Shown piece after piece: positions 1 through 7,186 of a stretch of DNA of 13,774 nucleotides. Under the pieces are notes generated by a model. It searched no databases, had not been told where the DNA came from, and was given only the letters and a program-made list of their open reading frames with translations. Both the position numbers and the translations under genes were made by a program. How positions within the stretch are numbered: the first letter of the stretch is position 1; every line of letters begins with the position of its first letter. The DNA is from CAZPMO01 sp964587515 (GTDB lineage: Bacteria > Pseudomonadota > Alphaproteobacteria > MPNO01): positions 1 through 13,774 of the forward strand of contig CAZPMO010000128.1 of assembly GCA_964587515.1 (NCBI GenBank), in the 5' to 3' direction.

Positions 1-700
1 GATACTGGATCACCTGTTCGACCGAGAACAGCATGTCGTCGAGCCGGCTATTCTGTTTCTCCGTGCCGTTGAGCCGCGCGATTACGGTCTGGTCCTTGGG
101 ATTGCCGAACTCGTCGGCGGTCATCATCCACGGTCCGAAACTGCCCGATTTCTCAAAATTCTTGCCGAGACCGAACTGGCGGTTGTGGCGCTGGAATTCG
201 CGGACCGAACCCTCGTTGTAACAGGCATAACCGGCAACACGACCGAGCGCGTCTGCTTCGGAAATATAACGCCCGCCGCGTCCGATGATCACCGCAAGCT
301 CGGCCTCGTAATCATAGGTCTGGGCGACATCGAGCCGGGGACAATGCATGGGCTGCAGATGGCCGACCTGGCTCGACGGCATGCGGAGAAAAATCTGTGG
401 ATGCTCGGCCGAGGTGGTGAGCCCGGTTTCCTCGATATGCAGCTTGAAATTCAGCGCCAGCGCCCAGATCGCCTGTGGCTCGGGGATAACCGATTCGAGA
501 CTCACGTCGGCGAAACTCAAATCGGCGGATTTCCCCTCTGTCGCGGCGCGGGCGCGCGCCAACCCGTCTTCCAGGGCGATGATTTCGCGCAGGCTGGAGG
601 GCAGGTCGGGCGCCGCGCCGGAAAGCGCCACGAAACTTTCGTCATCAACCATCACGCCCACGCCGGGCGCGCCGTCCTTGCGATAGGAAATCAGCCTCAT
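1..700 (-). CDS. Fumarylacetoacetate hydrolase (FAH) family protein, C-terminus cut by window edge
   Basis: The reverse strand from the ATG at 698-700 reads open for 233 codons to the window edge, so the C-terminus is missing. FAH-family enzymes are metal-dependent C-C hydrolases, decarboxylases or isomerases, typically late in aromatic ring catabolism. Visible family motifs are ALNFKLHIEETG (81-92, the usual N-Y-x-x-H-x-x-E region with Phe for Tyr), YDYEAELAVIIGR (129-141, metal-binding E132 and E134), VAGYACYNEGSVREFQ (155-170), GKNF (179-182) and SFGPWM (187-192). The third metal ligand, normally Asp in an N-D-x-S-x-R-D motif, is Glu (E163) here. A strong GGGAGGAG ribosome site lies just upstream of the start. 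It is divergent from the molybdoenzyme at 800, with a 99-base gap. The exact substrate cannot be told; hydroxymuconate-type or acylpyruvate-type hydrolase are both possible. Confidence 0.9.
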   Translation of the reverse strand, partial: MRLISYRKDGAPGVGVMVDDESFVALSGAAPDLPSSLREIIALEDGLARARAATEGKSADLSFADVSLESVIPEPQAIWALALNFKLHIEETGLTTSAEHPQIFLRMPSSQVGHLQPMHCPRLDVAQTYDYEAELAVIIGRGGRYISEADALGRVAGYACYNEGSVREFQRHNRQFGLGKNFEKSGSFGPWMMTADEFGNPKDQTVIARLNGTEKQNSRLDDMLFSVEQVIQY

Positions 701-733
701 CGATTCTCCTCCCTCTTTTTGTTTATCGGCGGT

Positions 734-745
734 TACGCTAGCGTA
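734..745. promoter_or_regulatory. 12-base perfect palindrome between divergent genes
   Basis: TACGCTAGCGTA is a perfect 12-base palindrome in the middle of the 99-base divergent gap between the FAH-family gene (start 700, minus) and the molybdoenzyme (start 800, plus). Its position suits a dimeric regulator acting on both genes. No convincing -35/-10 pair was found beside it, and no regulator family could be assigned. Confidence 0.35.
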
Positions 746-799
746 TGACCCGGTGGCGGTCGAGCCGCGAATGACGTTCAAGAACCCTCGAAGGCATCC

Positions 800-3766
800 A
801 TGAAATTCCGTTTTATCCTGCTCGCCCTGGCCCTGCTGTTCAGGATCGCCGCATGGATCGACCCCGCGTTCAGGGCGCGGTTGCGGGAACGCAAGATGGT
901 CGCGCAAATCCGGCTCAAGGACGGCTCCGCCGGGCGTTATTTCGTGTTCGGCGACGGTAAATGCGCCTCGCGCGCCGGCATACACGCAAACCCCGACACG
1001 GTGATCGCCTTCAAGAACGCGAAGATTGCGGCGCGACTGTTGATGCCGCCGGTCGATTTCCAGCAGCAGATCGACGCCCAGAAGAATTTCGAGCTCACCG
1101 TGGCGGGAGCGGACGAGGCGGTCTATTGGTTCGCCCAGACCATCATGGCGACCCAGCGGATCGGCTGGAAATTCGGCACGGTGATCGGCGGCGGCGTGAC
1201 CCGCTATACCAGCAATACCAATGGTGGACCGTGTTTCGTCTATGTCAGGGACGGCAAGATCCTGCGCATCACCCCGATCGAGTTTGGTGACGACGACGCG
1301 CCGCCGTGGACGATCAACGCGCGCGGGCGCGCCTTCACGCCACCGCGCAAGACCACCTTCGCCTCGCACGGCATGAACTGGAAATCCATGGTCTATTCGC
1401 CGGACCGGTTGTTGCACCCCATGAAGCGCGTCGATTTCGATCCCAACGGCGAACGCAACCCGCAAAACCGGGGCATTTCTGGCTATGAGCGCATTAGCTG
1501 GGACGAAGCGCTGGATATGGTCGCGGGCGAAATCAAGCGGGTAAAATCGGAAGCCGGCGAAGGCGCACTGACCTTCCATCACGGCTCCCATCATACGATG
1601 GGCCATGTGGGATATTACCTCTCGAGCCTGTTCCGTTTCGCCAATGCGGTCGGGCACACCAAGATCATGCACAACCCCGACAGCTGGGAGGGCTGGTTCT
1701 GGGGGGCCGCGCATCACTGGGGCCACAGCCTCCGCCTCGGCTGCCCGGAGGGTTATTCGACGGTGGAGGACTGCCTCAAGGAAGCCGAGATGGTGGTGTT
1801 CTGGTCATCCAACCCGGAAGCCAACAGCGGCATCTACGCTGCCTATGAGGGCACCGTGCGCCGTCAGTGGCTGAAGGAACTCGGCATCCGCATCGTCCAT
1901 GTGGATCCCTATTTCAACGACACCATGCAGTTCATGGGCGGCAAGTGGATCGCGCCCCGGCCCGGCACCGACACCGCCATGGCGCTGGCGATCGCCCATG
2001 TCTGGATTACCGAAGGGCTTTATGACGAAGGCTTCGTCGCCAACCGCACGGTCGGATTCGACGTCTGGAAAGCATACGTGATGGGCGATGAAGACGGCGC
2101 GGCCAAAACGGCGGAATGGCAAGAGGCCGAGACCGGCGTTCCGGCCGCGACGGTCCGCGCGCTGGCGCGCGAATGGGGTACGAAGAAGACCTATCTCGGC
2201 ACCGGCGGGCTCGGCAACGGCTTCGGCGGCGCCTGCCGCAACCCGACCGGCACCCAGTGGACACGCGCGATGGCCTGCCTGATCGCCATGCAGGGAATCG
2301 GCCGGCCCGGCGTCAACATGGGCAATCTGCAATGGGGCACGCCGGTCGATCATTCCTTCTATTTCCCGGGCTATGCCGATGGCGGCATTTCCGGCGATCT
2401 TGAGAACACGTCGATGCCGCTGGCGCTGTTCCAGCGCATGCCGCAGCTTCCGACCATGAACCCCACGATCCAGCGCATCCCGCGAATTCAGCTTCCCGAA
2501 GCGATTTTGGAGGGTAAGGCCGAGGGCAACCCGCGCGAGGCAAAGACCCTGGAAGGCCAGTTCGTGAAGGCGCGCTATCCGGCGCCGGGCCACGCGAAGG
2601 TGGAACTGCTCTACAAGTACGGCACGTCGATCTTCGGCACCATGCCGGACACCAACCGGCACGTGAAGATGTACCGCTCGCCCAACCTTTCCTTCGTGGT
2701 CAACCAGTCGATCTGGATGGAGGGCGACGCCGGCTTCGCCGACATCATCCTGCCGGCCTGCACAAGTTTCGAACGCTGGGACATCGGCGAATGGGCCAAT
2801 CTGTCGGGTTTCATGCCGCACGGCCAGACCCAGCTCAACCACCGGGTTCTCACGCTCCAGCACCAATGCATCGAACCGCTGGGCGAGTCCAAGTCGGACT
2901 ACCGGATTTTCGTCGAGCTTGCCCATCGCCTTGGCCTGGGATCCTATTTTTCCGAGGGCATGAGCGATCTCGATTGGGCCAAGCGGATGTTCGACGCCTC
3001 CGATCTACCCAGGGTGACCACGTGGAAGAAGTTCCTGAAGAAGGGCTATTACGTGGTGCCGCCGGAGGACGAGGCGTTGCGCCCGCCGGTCGGGCTCAAC
3101 TGGTTCTACGAGGGCCGCAAGAAGGACGCGCCCGAACCCCATCCGCTGCCCGCCGAATACAAAAAGGAATATCTCGAAGGGCTACAGACCCAGTCGGGCA
3201 AGTTCGAGTTCGAATGCGCGTCTCTGAAACGCTTCAAGCCGGACGACCCGGAACGCCCGTCAATCCTGAAATATCTGCCCTCCTGGGAAGGGCCCGCCAC
3301 GACGGAGCTTTATGAACGATTTCCGCTGCACCTGATCACGCCGCATCCGCGCCACAGCTTTCACACCCAAGGCGACGGCAAGGGCAGCTTCATCAACGAA
3401 ATAGCGGACCACCGGGTGGAAATCGACGGCTATTCCTACTGGCCCGTCCGTATCCACCCCGACGACGCGGCGGCGCGCGGGATTGGGATGCATGATTTGG
3501 TCAGGGTCCACAATGACCGGGGCGCGGTTCTGTGCGCCGCGATCGTGACCGGCCGGGTGCGCCCCGGCGCCGTCCACGGCTATGAATCGAGCGCGATATA
3601 CGACCCCATGGGCGAACCCGGCAATTCGGTCGACCGCGGCGGCTGCCTCAACCAGCTCACCCCGAAACGGCCGCAAATCATCGAATCCCATTCCATGGCG
3701 ACCAGTTGCGCGCTGGTCGAGATCACGCCGTGGGACGGAGAAATCGCGCTCAGACGATCGGGCTGA
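800..3766 (+). CDS. Molybdopterin enzyme of the pyrogallol-transhydroxylase-like group with N-terminal SCP2-like domain
   Basis: This 988-residue protein belongs to the DMSO-reductase superfamily and most resembles the large subunit of Pelobacter pyrogallol-phloroglucinol transhydroxylase, which moves a hydroxyl group between phenols without O2. Order: a hydrophobic stretch (about 4-20) with no Tat motif; a domain at about 35-128 (dGsaGRYfvFgdGk ... FelTVaGaDeavyWF) that looks like an SCP2 sterol-carrier fold; then the Mo domains from about 140 (NTNGGPCFVYVRDGKI). No N-terminal Cys cluster motif is present, so no [4Fe-4S] in this subunit. HNPDSWEGW places the expected Mo-ligand Ser at S295, with D294 and H264. 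These sit a constant 120 residues later than the Ser175, Asp174 and His144 I recall for Pelobacter, as an N-terminal insertion would give. The molybdopterin-binding C-terminal domain spans about 845-960. No electron-transfer beta subunit is adjacent. Substrate unknown; hydratase or another phenol-modifying role is possible. Confidence 0.86.
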   Translation: MKFRFILLALALLFRIAAWIDPAFRARLRERKMVAQIRLKDGSAGRYFVFGDGKCASRAGIHANPDTVIAFKNAKIAARLLMPPVDFQQQIDAQKNFELTVAGADEAVYWFAQTIMATQRIGWKFGTVIGGGVTRYTSNTNGGPCFVYVRDGKILRITPIEFGDDDAPPWTINARGRAFTPPRKTTFASHGMNWKSMVYSPDRLLHPMKRVDFDPNGERNPQNRGISGYERISWDEALDMVAGEIKRVKSEAGEGALTFHHGSHHTMGHVGYYLSSLFRFANAVGHTKIMHNPDSWEGWFWGAAHHWGHSLRLGCPEGYSTVEDCLKEAEMVVFWSSNPEANSGIYAAYEGTVRRQWLKELGIRIVHVDPYFNDTMQFMGGKWIAPRPGTDTAMALAIAHVWITEGLYDEGFVANRTVGFDVWKAYVMGDEDGAAKTAEWQEAETGVPAATVRALAREWGTKKTYLGTGGLGNGFGGACRNPTGTQWTRAMACLIAMQGIGRPGVNMGNLQWGTPVDHSFYFPGYADGGISGDLENTSMPLALFQRMPQLPTMNPTIQRIPRIQLPEAILEGKAEGNPREAKTLEGQFVKARYPAPGHAKVELLYKYGTSIFGTMPDTNRHVKMYRSPNLSFVVNQSIWMEGDAGFADIILPACTSFERWDIGEWANLSGFMPHGQTQLNHRVLTLQHQCIEPLGESKSDYRIFVELAHRLGLGSYFSEGMSDLDWAKRMFDASDLPRVTTWKKFLKKGYYVVPPEDEALRPPVGLNWFYEGRKKDAPEPHPLPAEYKKEYLEGLQTQSGKFEFECASLKRFKPDDPERPSILKYLPSWEGPATTELYERFPLHLITPHPRHSFHTQGDGKGSFINEIADHRVEIDGYSYWPVRIHPDDAAARGIGMHDLVRVHNDRGAVLCAAIVTGRVRPGAVHGYESSAIYDPMGEPGNSVDRGGCLNQLTPKRPQIIESHSMATSCALVEITPWDGEIALRRSG

Positions 3767-5099
3767 TCAGGCTCTCGACCGAAAGTCCGATGCCGATCAG
3801 GCGCTTGTCCGTCATGGTCTCACCCATCAGCATGAAACCTACCGGCGCCTCGCCCGCGTCGTGGCACGGAATGGTCAGCGCGCAGCGATCAAGCAGATTG
3901 GCGATGGACGCATTGCGGATCACGATGATATGGGGATCGCGCAGACGATCATCGGCGCCCTTGAACTGCTCGATGGGTGGCGCGATCACGGGCAAAGTCG
4001 GCATGATGATCGCGTCGAATCGCGACGTGACGCGCGTCGCGCGCTCCATCAGGTCGAGCCTGAACCGAAGCACATCGTAATAATCGGGGCCGCTCATCTC
4101 GCCGCCGCCACGCAAACGCTCGGCAATCCGGGGATCCATCTGGTCGATCGAATTCTCAAGACGTTCGCGATGGATCGCATAGCCCTCGACCATGGAGGGG
4201 AAGCGCACCCGGCCAACGCTGGCCAGTTCGCCAAGTTCGGGAAGCGGCGCATCCTCGATCAGGGCGCCGGCTCGGGACAGCTTATCCAATGCGCGCTCGA
4301 ACGCCGCCGAGACCTCGGGCTCGAGATTATCGGTCACCAGCGTGTCGGGAATGCCAAAACGCAGCCCCTTGACGGGCACCGGTTCGGGCGGGTGGGGGTC
4401 TTCCGCCGCGAAGACGCCATCGACCACGGCGCAGCAGGCCAGTGTCGGCGCCAGCGGACCGACCGAATCCAAGGTCGTCGACAAAGGGAAAACGCCGTCG
4501 GTCGGCACGCGCCCGACGGTCGGCTTGAAACCGGCGAGACCGCACATGGCCGCGGGGATCCGCACCGAACCGGCGGTATCGGTGCCGAGCCCGACGGCGG
4601 CCATGCCATCGGTGACGGAAATCGCGGCGCCGGATGACGATCCGCCAGGAACCCGCCCGGTTTCCCGGTCCCAGGGGTTGCGGCAATCGCCGTAATGGGG
4701 ATTGAGGCCGAGCCCGCCGACCGCGAATTCGGTCATGTTCGTGGTGCCCATGATGACCGCGCCGGCCGCCCTGAGGCGCGCGACGACCGGCGCGTCCTCG
4801 CGCGCGGGCGGCGTGTTGCGCATCACGACCGAGCCCGCATGGGTGGTCAGCCCGGCCACATCGCATAGATCCTTTATCGACACCGGAATGCCGGCAAGCG
4901 GCGACGGCACAACGCCCGCCGACCGGAGCCGGTCACTGGCGTCGGCGGCCGCAAGCGCCGAGTCGCGAAAGACCCGAATGAATGTCCTCGGCCCCTCGCC
5001 GTCCGGATCCTCTATGCGCTCGAGCGCCTGTTCGGTCAGCGCGCGGCTGGTGGTCTCGCCGCTTTCAAGATCTCGTGCGATATCGGCAATTGGCCTCAT
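3750..5099 (-). CDS. Amidase-signature family hydrolase
   Basis: This 449-residue protein carries the complete Ser-cisSer-Lys triad of the amidase-signature family: K76 in GIPVSIKDL, S154 in PGGSSSG, and nucleophile S178 in TDTAGSVR, with the 24-residue spacing between the two serines expected for the family. Such enzymes hydrolyse C-N bonds of amides, ureas or biurets in the cytoplasm; there is no signal peptide. GatA, the tRNA amidotransferase subunit, is unlikely because no gatC or gatB is near and the C-terminal half is divergent. The start at 5097-5099 has a GGGGAGAG ribosome site about eight bases upstream. It runs tail to tail into the molybdoenzyme, overlapping it by 17 bases, and an inverted repeat lies upstream at 5131-5151. 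It is probably a separate unit in the catabolic neighbourhood, acting on an unidentified amide. Confidence 0.9.
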   Translation of the reverse strand: MRPIADIARDLESGETTSRALTEQALERIEDPDGEGPRTFIRVFRDSALAAADASDRLRSAGVVPSPLAGIPVSIKDLCDVAGLTTHAGSVVMRNTPPAREDAPVVARLRAAGAVIMGTTNMTEFAVGGLGLNPHYGDCRNPWDRETGRVPGGSSSGAAISVTDGMAAVGLGTDTAGSVRIPAAMCGLAGFKPTVGRVPTDGVFPLSTTLDSVGPLAPTLACCAVVDGVFAAEDPHPPEPVPVKGLRFGIPDTLVTDNLEPEVSAAFERALDKLSRAGALIEDAPLPELGELASVGRVRFPSMVEGYAIHRERLENSIDQMDPRIAERLRGGGEMSGPDYYDVLRFRLDLMERATRVTSRFDAIIMPTLPVIAPPIEQFKGADDRLRDPHIIVIRNASIANLLDRCALTIPCHDAGEAPVGFMLMGETMTDKRLIGIGLSVESLISPIV

Positions 5100-5130
5100 C
5101 GGATGCTCTCCCCATTCGATCCGCTTATTC

Positions 5131-5151
5131 GATGCAAAATGTTAATGCATC
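5131..5151 (-). promoter_or_regulatory. Inverted repeat upstream of the amidase
   Basis: GATGCA and TGCATC are perfect 6-base arms separated by nine A+T-rich bases, in the 84-base gap between zapE (stop at 5184) and the amidase (start 5099). Its place about 30 bases before the amidase start suits an operator, for example of a GntR-type dimer. A weak hairpin ending zapE is the alternative. The call rests on symmetry and position only. Confidence 0.3.
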
Positions 5152-5183
5152 TTCGCCGCGCAATCGAGCGGGAGGATTTCAGA

Positions 5184-6380
5184 TCATCTCACCGCGCGTT
5201 CCGGCTGATCCTCCGAAAGATCGACGTCGGCTACACTCGACGGATCGAGCACGCCGTCCTCGCCCGCGACCAGGTGCGGTAGCGAAAGATAGTCGTCGCC
5301 CTGCATTTCGAGCAATCGGGAGACGGCGCGCTGGAAGGCGGCGGCGCCATCGCCCTCGGGGTAAATCGCATCCGGCTCCACATCGGCCGAGCACACCAGA
5401 TTGACGTTGTGCTCATAAAGAGCGTCGATCAGGGTCAGGAAACGCGTGGCCTCGTTGCGTCGCGCCGGCGGCAGGCTGGGAATGGAATCCAGGATCACCG
5501 TATGAAAGCGTTTGGCGATGGCGAGATAATCGGCCGCGCCGAGCGCCATCTCGCACAGTTCCGCAAAGCTGAATCGCGCGACACCCAGCGCGCAGAGCGG
5601 CACGTGGACTTTCCGCCCCTGCACCACCAGTTCCTCCGATGTCGCCGGGACCGTTCGGGTCAGCGCCGCGAAGACGTCGCCCAGCGCCGCCTCCGTATCG
5701 GGGCCGAGAGGCGTGTGGTAGAGGCGCATCGCCCGCAGGCTTTCGCGGCGATAATCGAGCGGCCCATCGAGTTCCAGTACGTCCAGCTTTTCGACCAGCA
5801 GGTCGATCGAGGGGAGGAAACGGTCGCGCTGAAGCTTGTCCTTATACAGCTCGCCGGGCGCGGTGTTGCTGGTCGCGACGACCACCACGCCGGCGTCGAA
5901 CAAGCCCCGAAATAGGCGGCCCAAAATCATCGCGTCGGCGATGTTCTCGATCTGGAATTCGTCGAAACACAGCAGCCACGATTGGGCCGCGATATCCGCC
6001 GCGACAATGCCCACCGGATCGCGCTGTCCGCCACCCTTGCGGATTTCATGCAGCGCGGCATGCACGTCGAGCATGAACTCATGGAAATGGACCCGCCGCT
6101 TCTCGGCCAGGGGCGCATTGTCGAAGAACATATCGGCCAGCATGGATTTTCCACGACCGACGAGGCCGTGGATGTAAAGGCCCCGAGGTGGCGCGGCATG
6201 GCGACGGCGCGCCAGGCCAAACCGGGCGCGCCAGCCTCCGCCCCCCGCCGCCGGGCGATAACCGTCGAGCTGGTCGTGGAGTGTCTGGAGCCGTTCCACG
6301 ACCAATGTCTGGGCGAGGTCGGGATCGAGCTTTCCGGCGTCGCAAAGGACGCGGTGAGCGGCAAGGGGTCCGTGGGACAT
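5184..6380 (-). CDS. zapE: Cell division protein ZapE (AFG1-like P-loop ATPase)
   Basis: This 398-residue AFG1/ZapE-family ATPase has its Walker A at 72-79 (GLVGRGKS), HFHEFMLDVH (98-107), Walker B at 136-141 (LLCFDE, followed by FQI) and a sensor-like ATSNTAP at 169-175, all diagnostic of the family. In E. coli, ZapE associates with the Z-ring and affects FtsZ bundling under stress; mitochondrial AFG1 works in protein quality control. Length matches the family. The start ATG at 6378-6380 lacks a clear ribosome site but no better in-frame start was seen close upstream. It is a housekeeping gene sitting inside an otherwise catabolic neighbourhood, on the same strand as the CMD-family gene upstream but separated from it by a terminator-like hairpin. 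Confidence 0.93.
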   Translation of the reverse strand: MSHGPLAAHRVLCDAGKLDPDLAQTLVVERLQTLHDQLDGYRPAAGGGGWRARFGLARRRHAAPPRGLYIHGLVGRGKSMLADMFFDNAPLAEKRRVHFHEFMLDVHAALHEIRKGGGQRDPVGIVAADIAAQSWLLCFDEFQIENIADAMILGRLFRGLFDAGVVVVATSNTAPGELYKDKLQRDRFLPSIDLLVEKLDVLELDGPLDYRRESLRAMRLYHTPLGPDTEAALGDVFAALTRTVPATSEELVVQGRKVHVPLCALGVARFSFAELCEMALGAADYLAIAKRFHTVILDSIPSLPPARRNEATRFLTLIDALYEHNVNLVCSADVEPDAIYPEGDGAAAFQRAVSRLLEMQGDDYLSLPHLVAGEDGVLDPSSVADVDLSEDQPERAVR

Positions 6381-6430
6381 ATTGGGGAAATTGACGCGAG
6401 AATTCGAAATAAATGATGAACGGCCGAAAT

Positions 6431-6462
6431 CCGGTGGCCCGGCGATCGGGCCTGGCCACCGG
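6431..6462 (-). terminator. Strong hairpin, likely terminator of the CMD-family gene
   Basis: CCGGTGGCC (6431-6439) and GGCCACCGG (6454-6462) are perfect 9-base arms; a second inner pair GGCCCG/CGGGCC (6436-6441, 6447-6452) competes within the loop. It lies between the stop of the CMD gene (6483) and the start of zapE (6380), both on the minus strand. The minus-strand transcript continues ATTTC, a poor U-tract, so termination may be partial or need Rho. Confidence 0.5.
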
Positions 6463-6482
6463 GTCGTAGCGGGTGACGTCCC

Positions 6483-7028
6483 TTAAGTCGCGAGCCGGTG
6501 CGGCACGCTGTCCGGCGGCGTGACGTCAAACGCGTTGGCGGTGCAGCATGTCATGGAAAACTGGCCGATGGTGGCGACCAGATCGACCAGACCCTCGACC
6601 CCGAAGGCCGCTTCGGCGGCGGCATAGGTTGCGTCGCTGAGGCCGCGGTCGGCGAGCAGTTCCTTGGCGACTTCATGAGCCGCGCGCTCACGCGCATCGC
6701 TGAGATCGGGCACTTCACCGGCGTTGATGGCGTCGACGATGCTCTGCTCCACCCCGGCGGCGAGAGAGGCGCGCACCTGCACCGCCCACGGATATTCAGC
6801 CCCCCAATGGCGCGCGATGGTGAGAATGGCAACCTGGCGTTCGCGCGGCGACAGCGAAGCATCGCGCAGACAATTGCTGAGATCCTGGGCTTGGCGCATC
6901 AGCGCGGGGTTGCGGATATAGGCGTAATAGGGCCCGCCCAACGGCCCGCCGGCCGCCTCGACCTCGTCATAGACGCGGCCTTGCTCCTCGTTCATGTCGT
7001 CCCGCTTGAGTATGGTGATGCGTGTCAT
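6483..7028 (-). CDS. Carboxymuconolactone decarboxylase (CMD/AhpD-like) family protein
   Basis: This 181-residue all-helical CMD-family protein shows the family core LSPRERQVAILTIARHWGAEYPWAVQV at about 60-84. The core lacks the redox CxxC of AhpD peroxidases, so a decarboxylase/isomerase-like or uncharacterised role fits better than peroxidase. Two adjacent cysteines appear near residues 160-161 (MTCCTAN). Family members open or rearrange lactones in protocatechuate-type catabolism, but many copies beside aromatic-degradation genes have no proven reaction. The start has a clear GGGAGG ribosome site six bases upstream. It is divergent from the VOC dioxygenase gene, with about 158 bases between them, and probably shares control with it; a hairpin follows the stop. 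The family is clear, the exact activity is not. Confidence 0.86.
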   Translation of the reverse strand: MTRITILKRDDMNEEQGRVYDEVEAAGGPLGGPYYAYIRNPALMRQAQDLSNCLRDASLSPRERQVAILTIARHWGAEYPWAVQVRASLAAGVEQSIVDAINAGEVPDLSDARERAAHEVAKELLADRGLSDATYAAAEAAFGVEGLVDLVATIGQFSMTCCTANAFDVTPPDSVPHRLAT

Positions 7029-7175
7029 TTCGACCTCCCTCGATCCGGTAATTCATTTCCGATGGCCCGGAGTGTAATGGACAATCCCCGCCAACGAACC
7101 AAGTTATTGTGGAGCGGGCCTCTCTGGACAGCGGCCGTGCCGACATGGAACACTGCGCCGATCAGCGCCGATTTC

Positions 7176-7180
7176 GGGAG
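7176..7180 (+). promoter_or_regulatory. Ribosome binding site deciding the VOC gene start
   Basis: GGGAG lies six bases before the ATG at 7187 and three before the ATG at 7184. Spacing favours 7187. The upstream in-frame GTG (7109) and ATG (7145) have no such site, and the residues they would add look unlike the family. Confidence 0.6.
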
Positions 7181-7186
7181 AAAATG

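Noticed and set aside
185..748. Plus-strand open frame of 187 codons at the left edge
   Set aside because: The minus strand here encodes a clear FAH-family protein; the plus reading has no family features.
1805..2926. A 373-codon open frame on the minus strand inside the molybdoenzyme gene
   Set aside because: Arg/Ala/Val/Gly-rich translation with no recognisable domain, lying fully opposite a well-conserved gene; typical shadow of GC-rich coding.
3582..4637. A 351-codon open frame on the plus strand across the amidase
   Set aside because: Low-complexity Arg/Gly/His-rich translation with no motif; the amidase on the other strand has all catalytic residues.
7155..7172. Direct repeat GCGCCGAT twice, ten bases apart, before the VOC gene
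   Set aside because: Short and GC-rich, very close to the ribosome site; plausible by chance and without symmetry.
7109..7186. Longer start for the VOC gene (GTG at 7109 or ATG at 7145)
   Set aside because: No ribosome site, and the added residues do not look like the family; GGGAG at 7176-7180 supports 7187.
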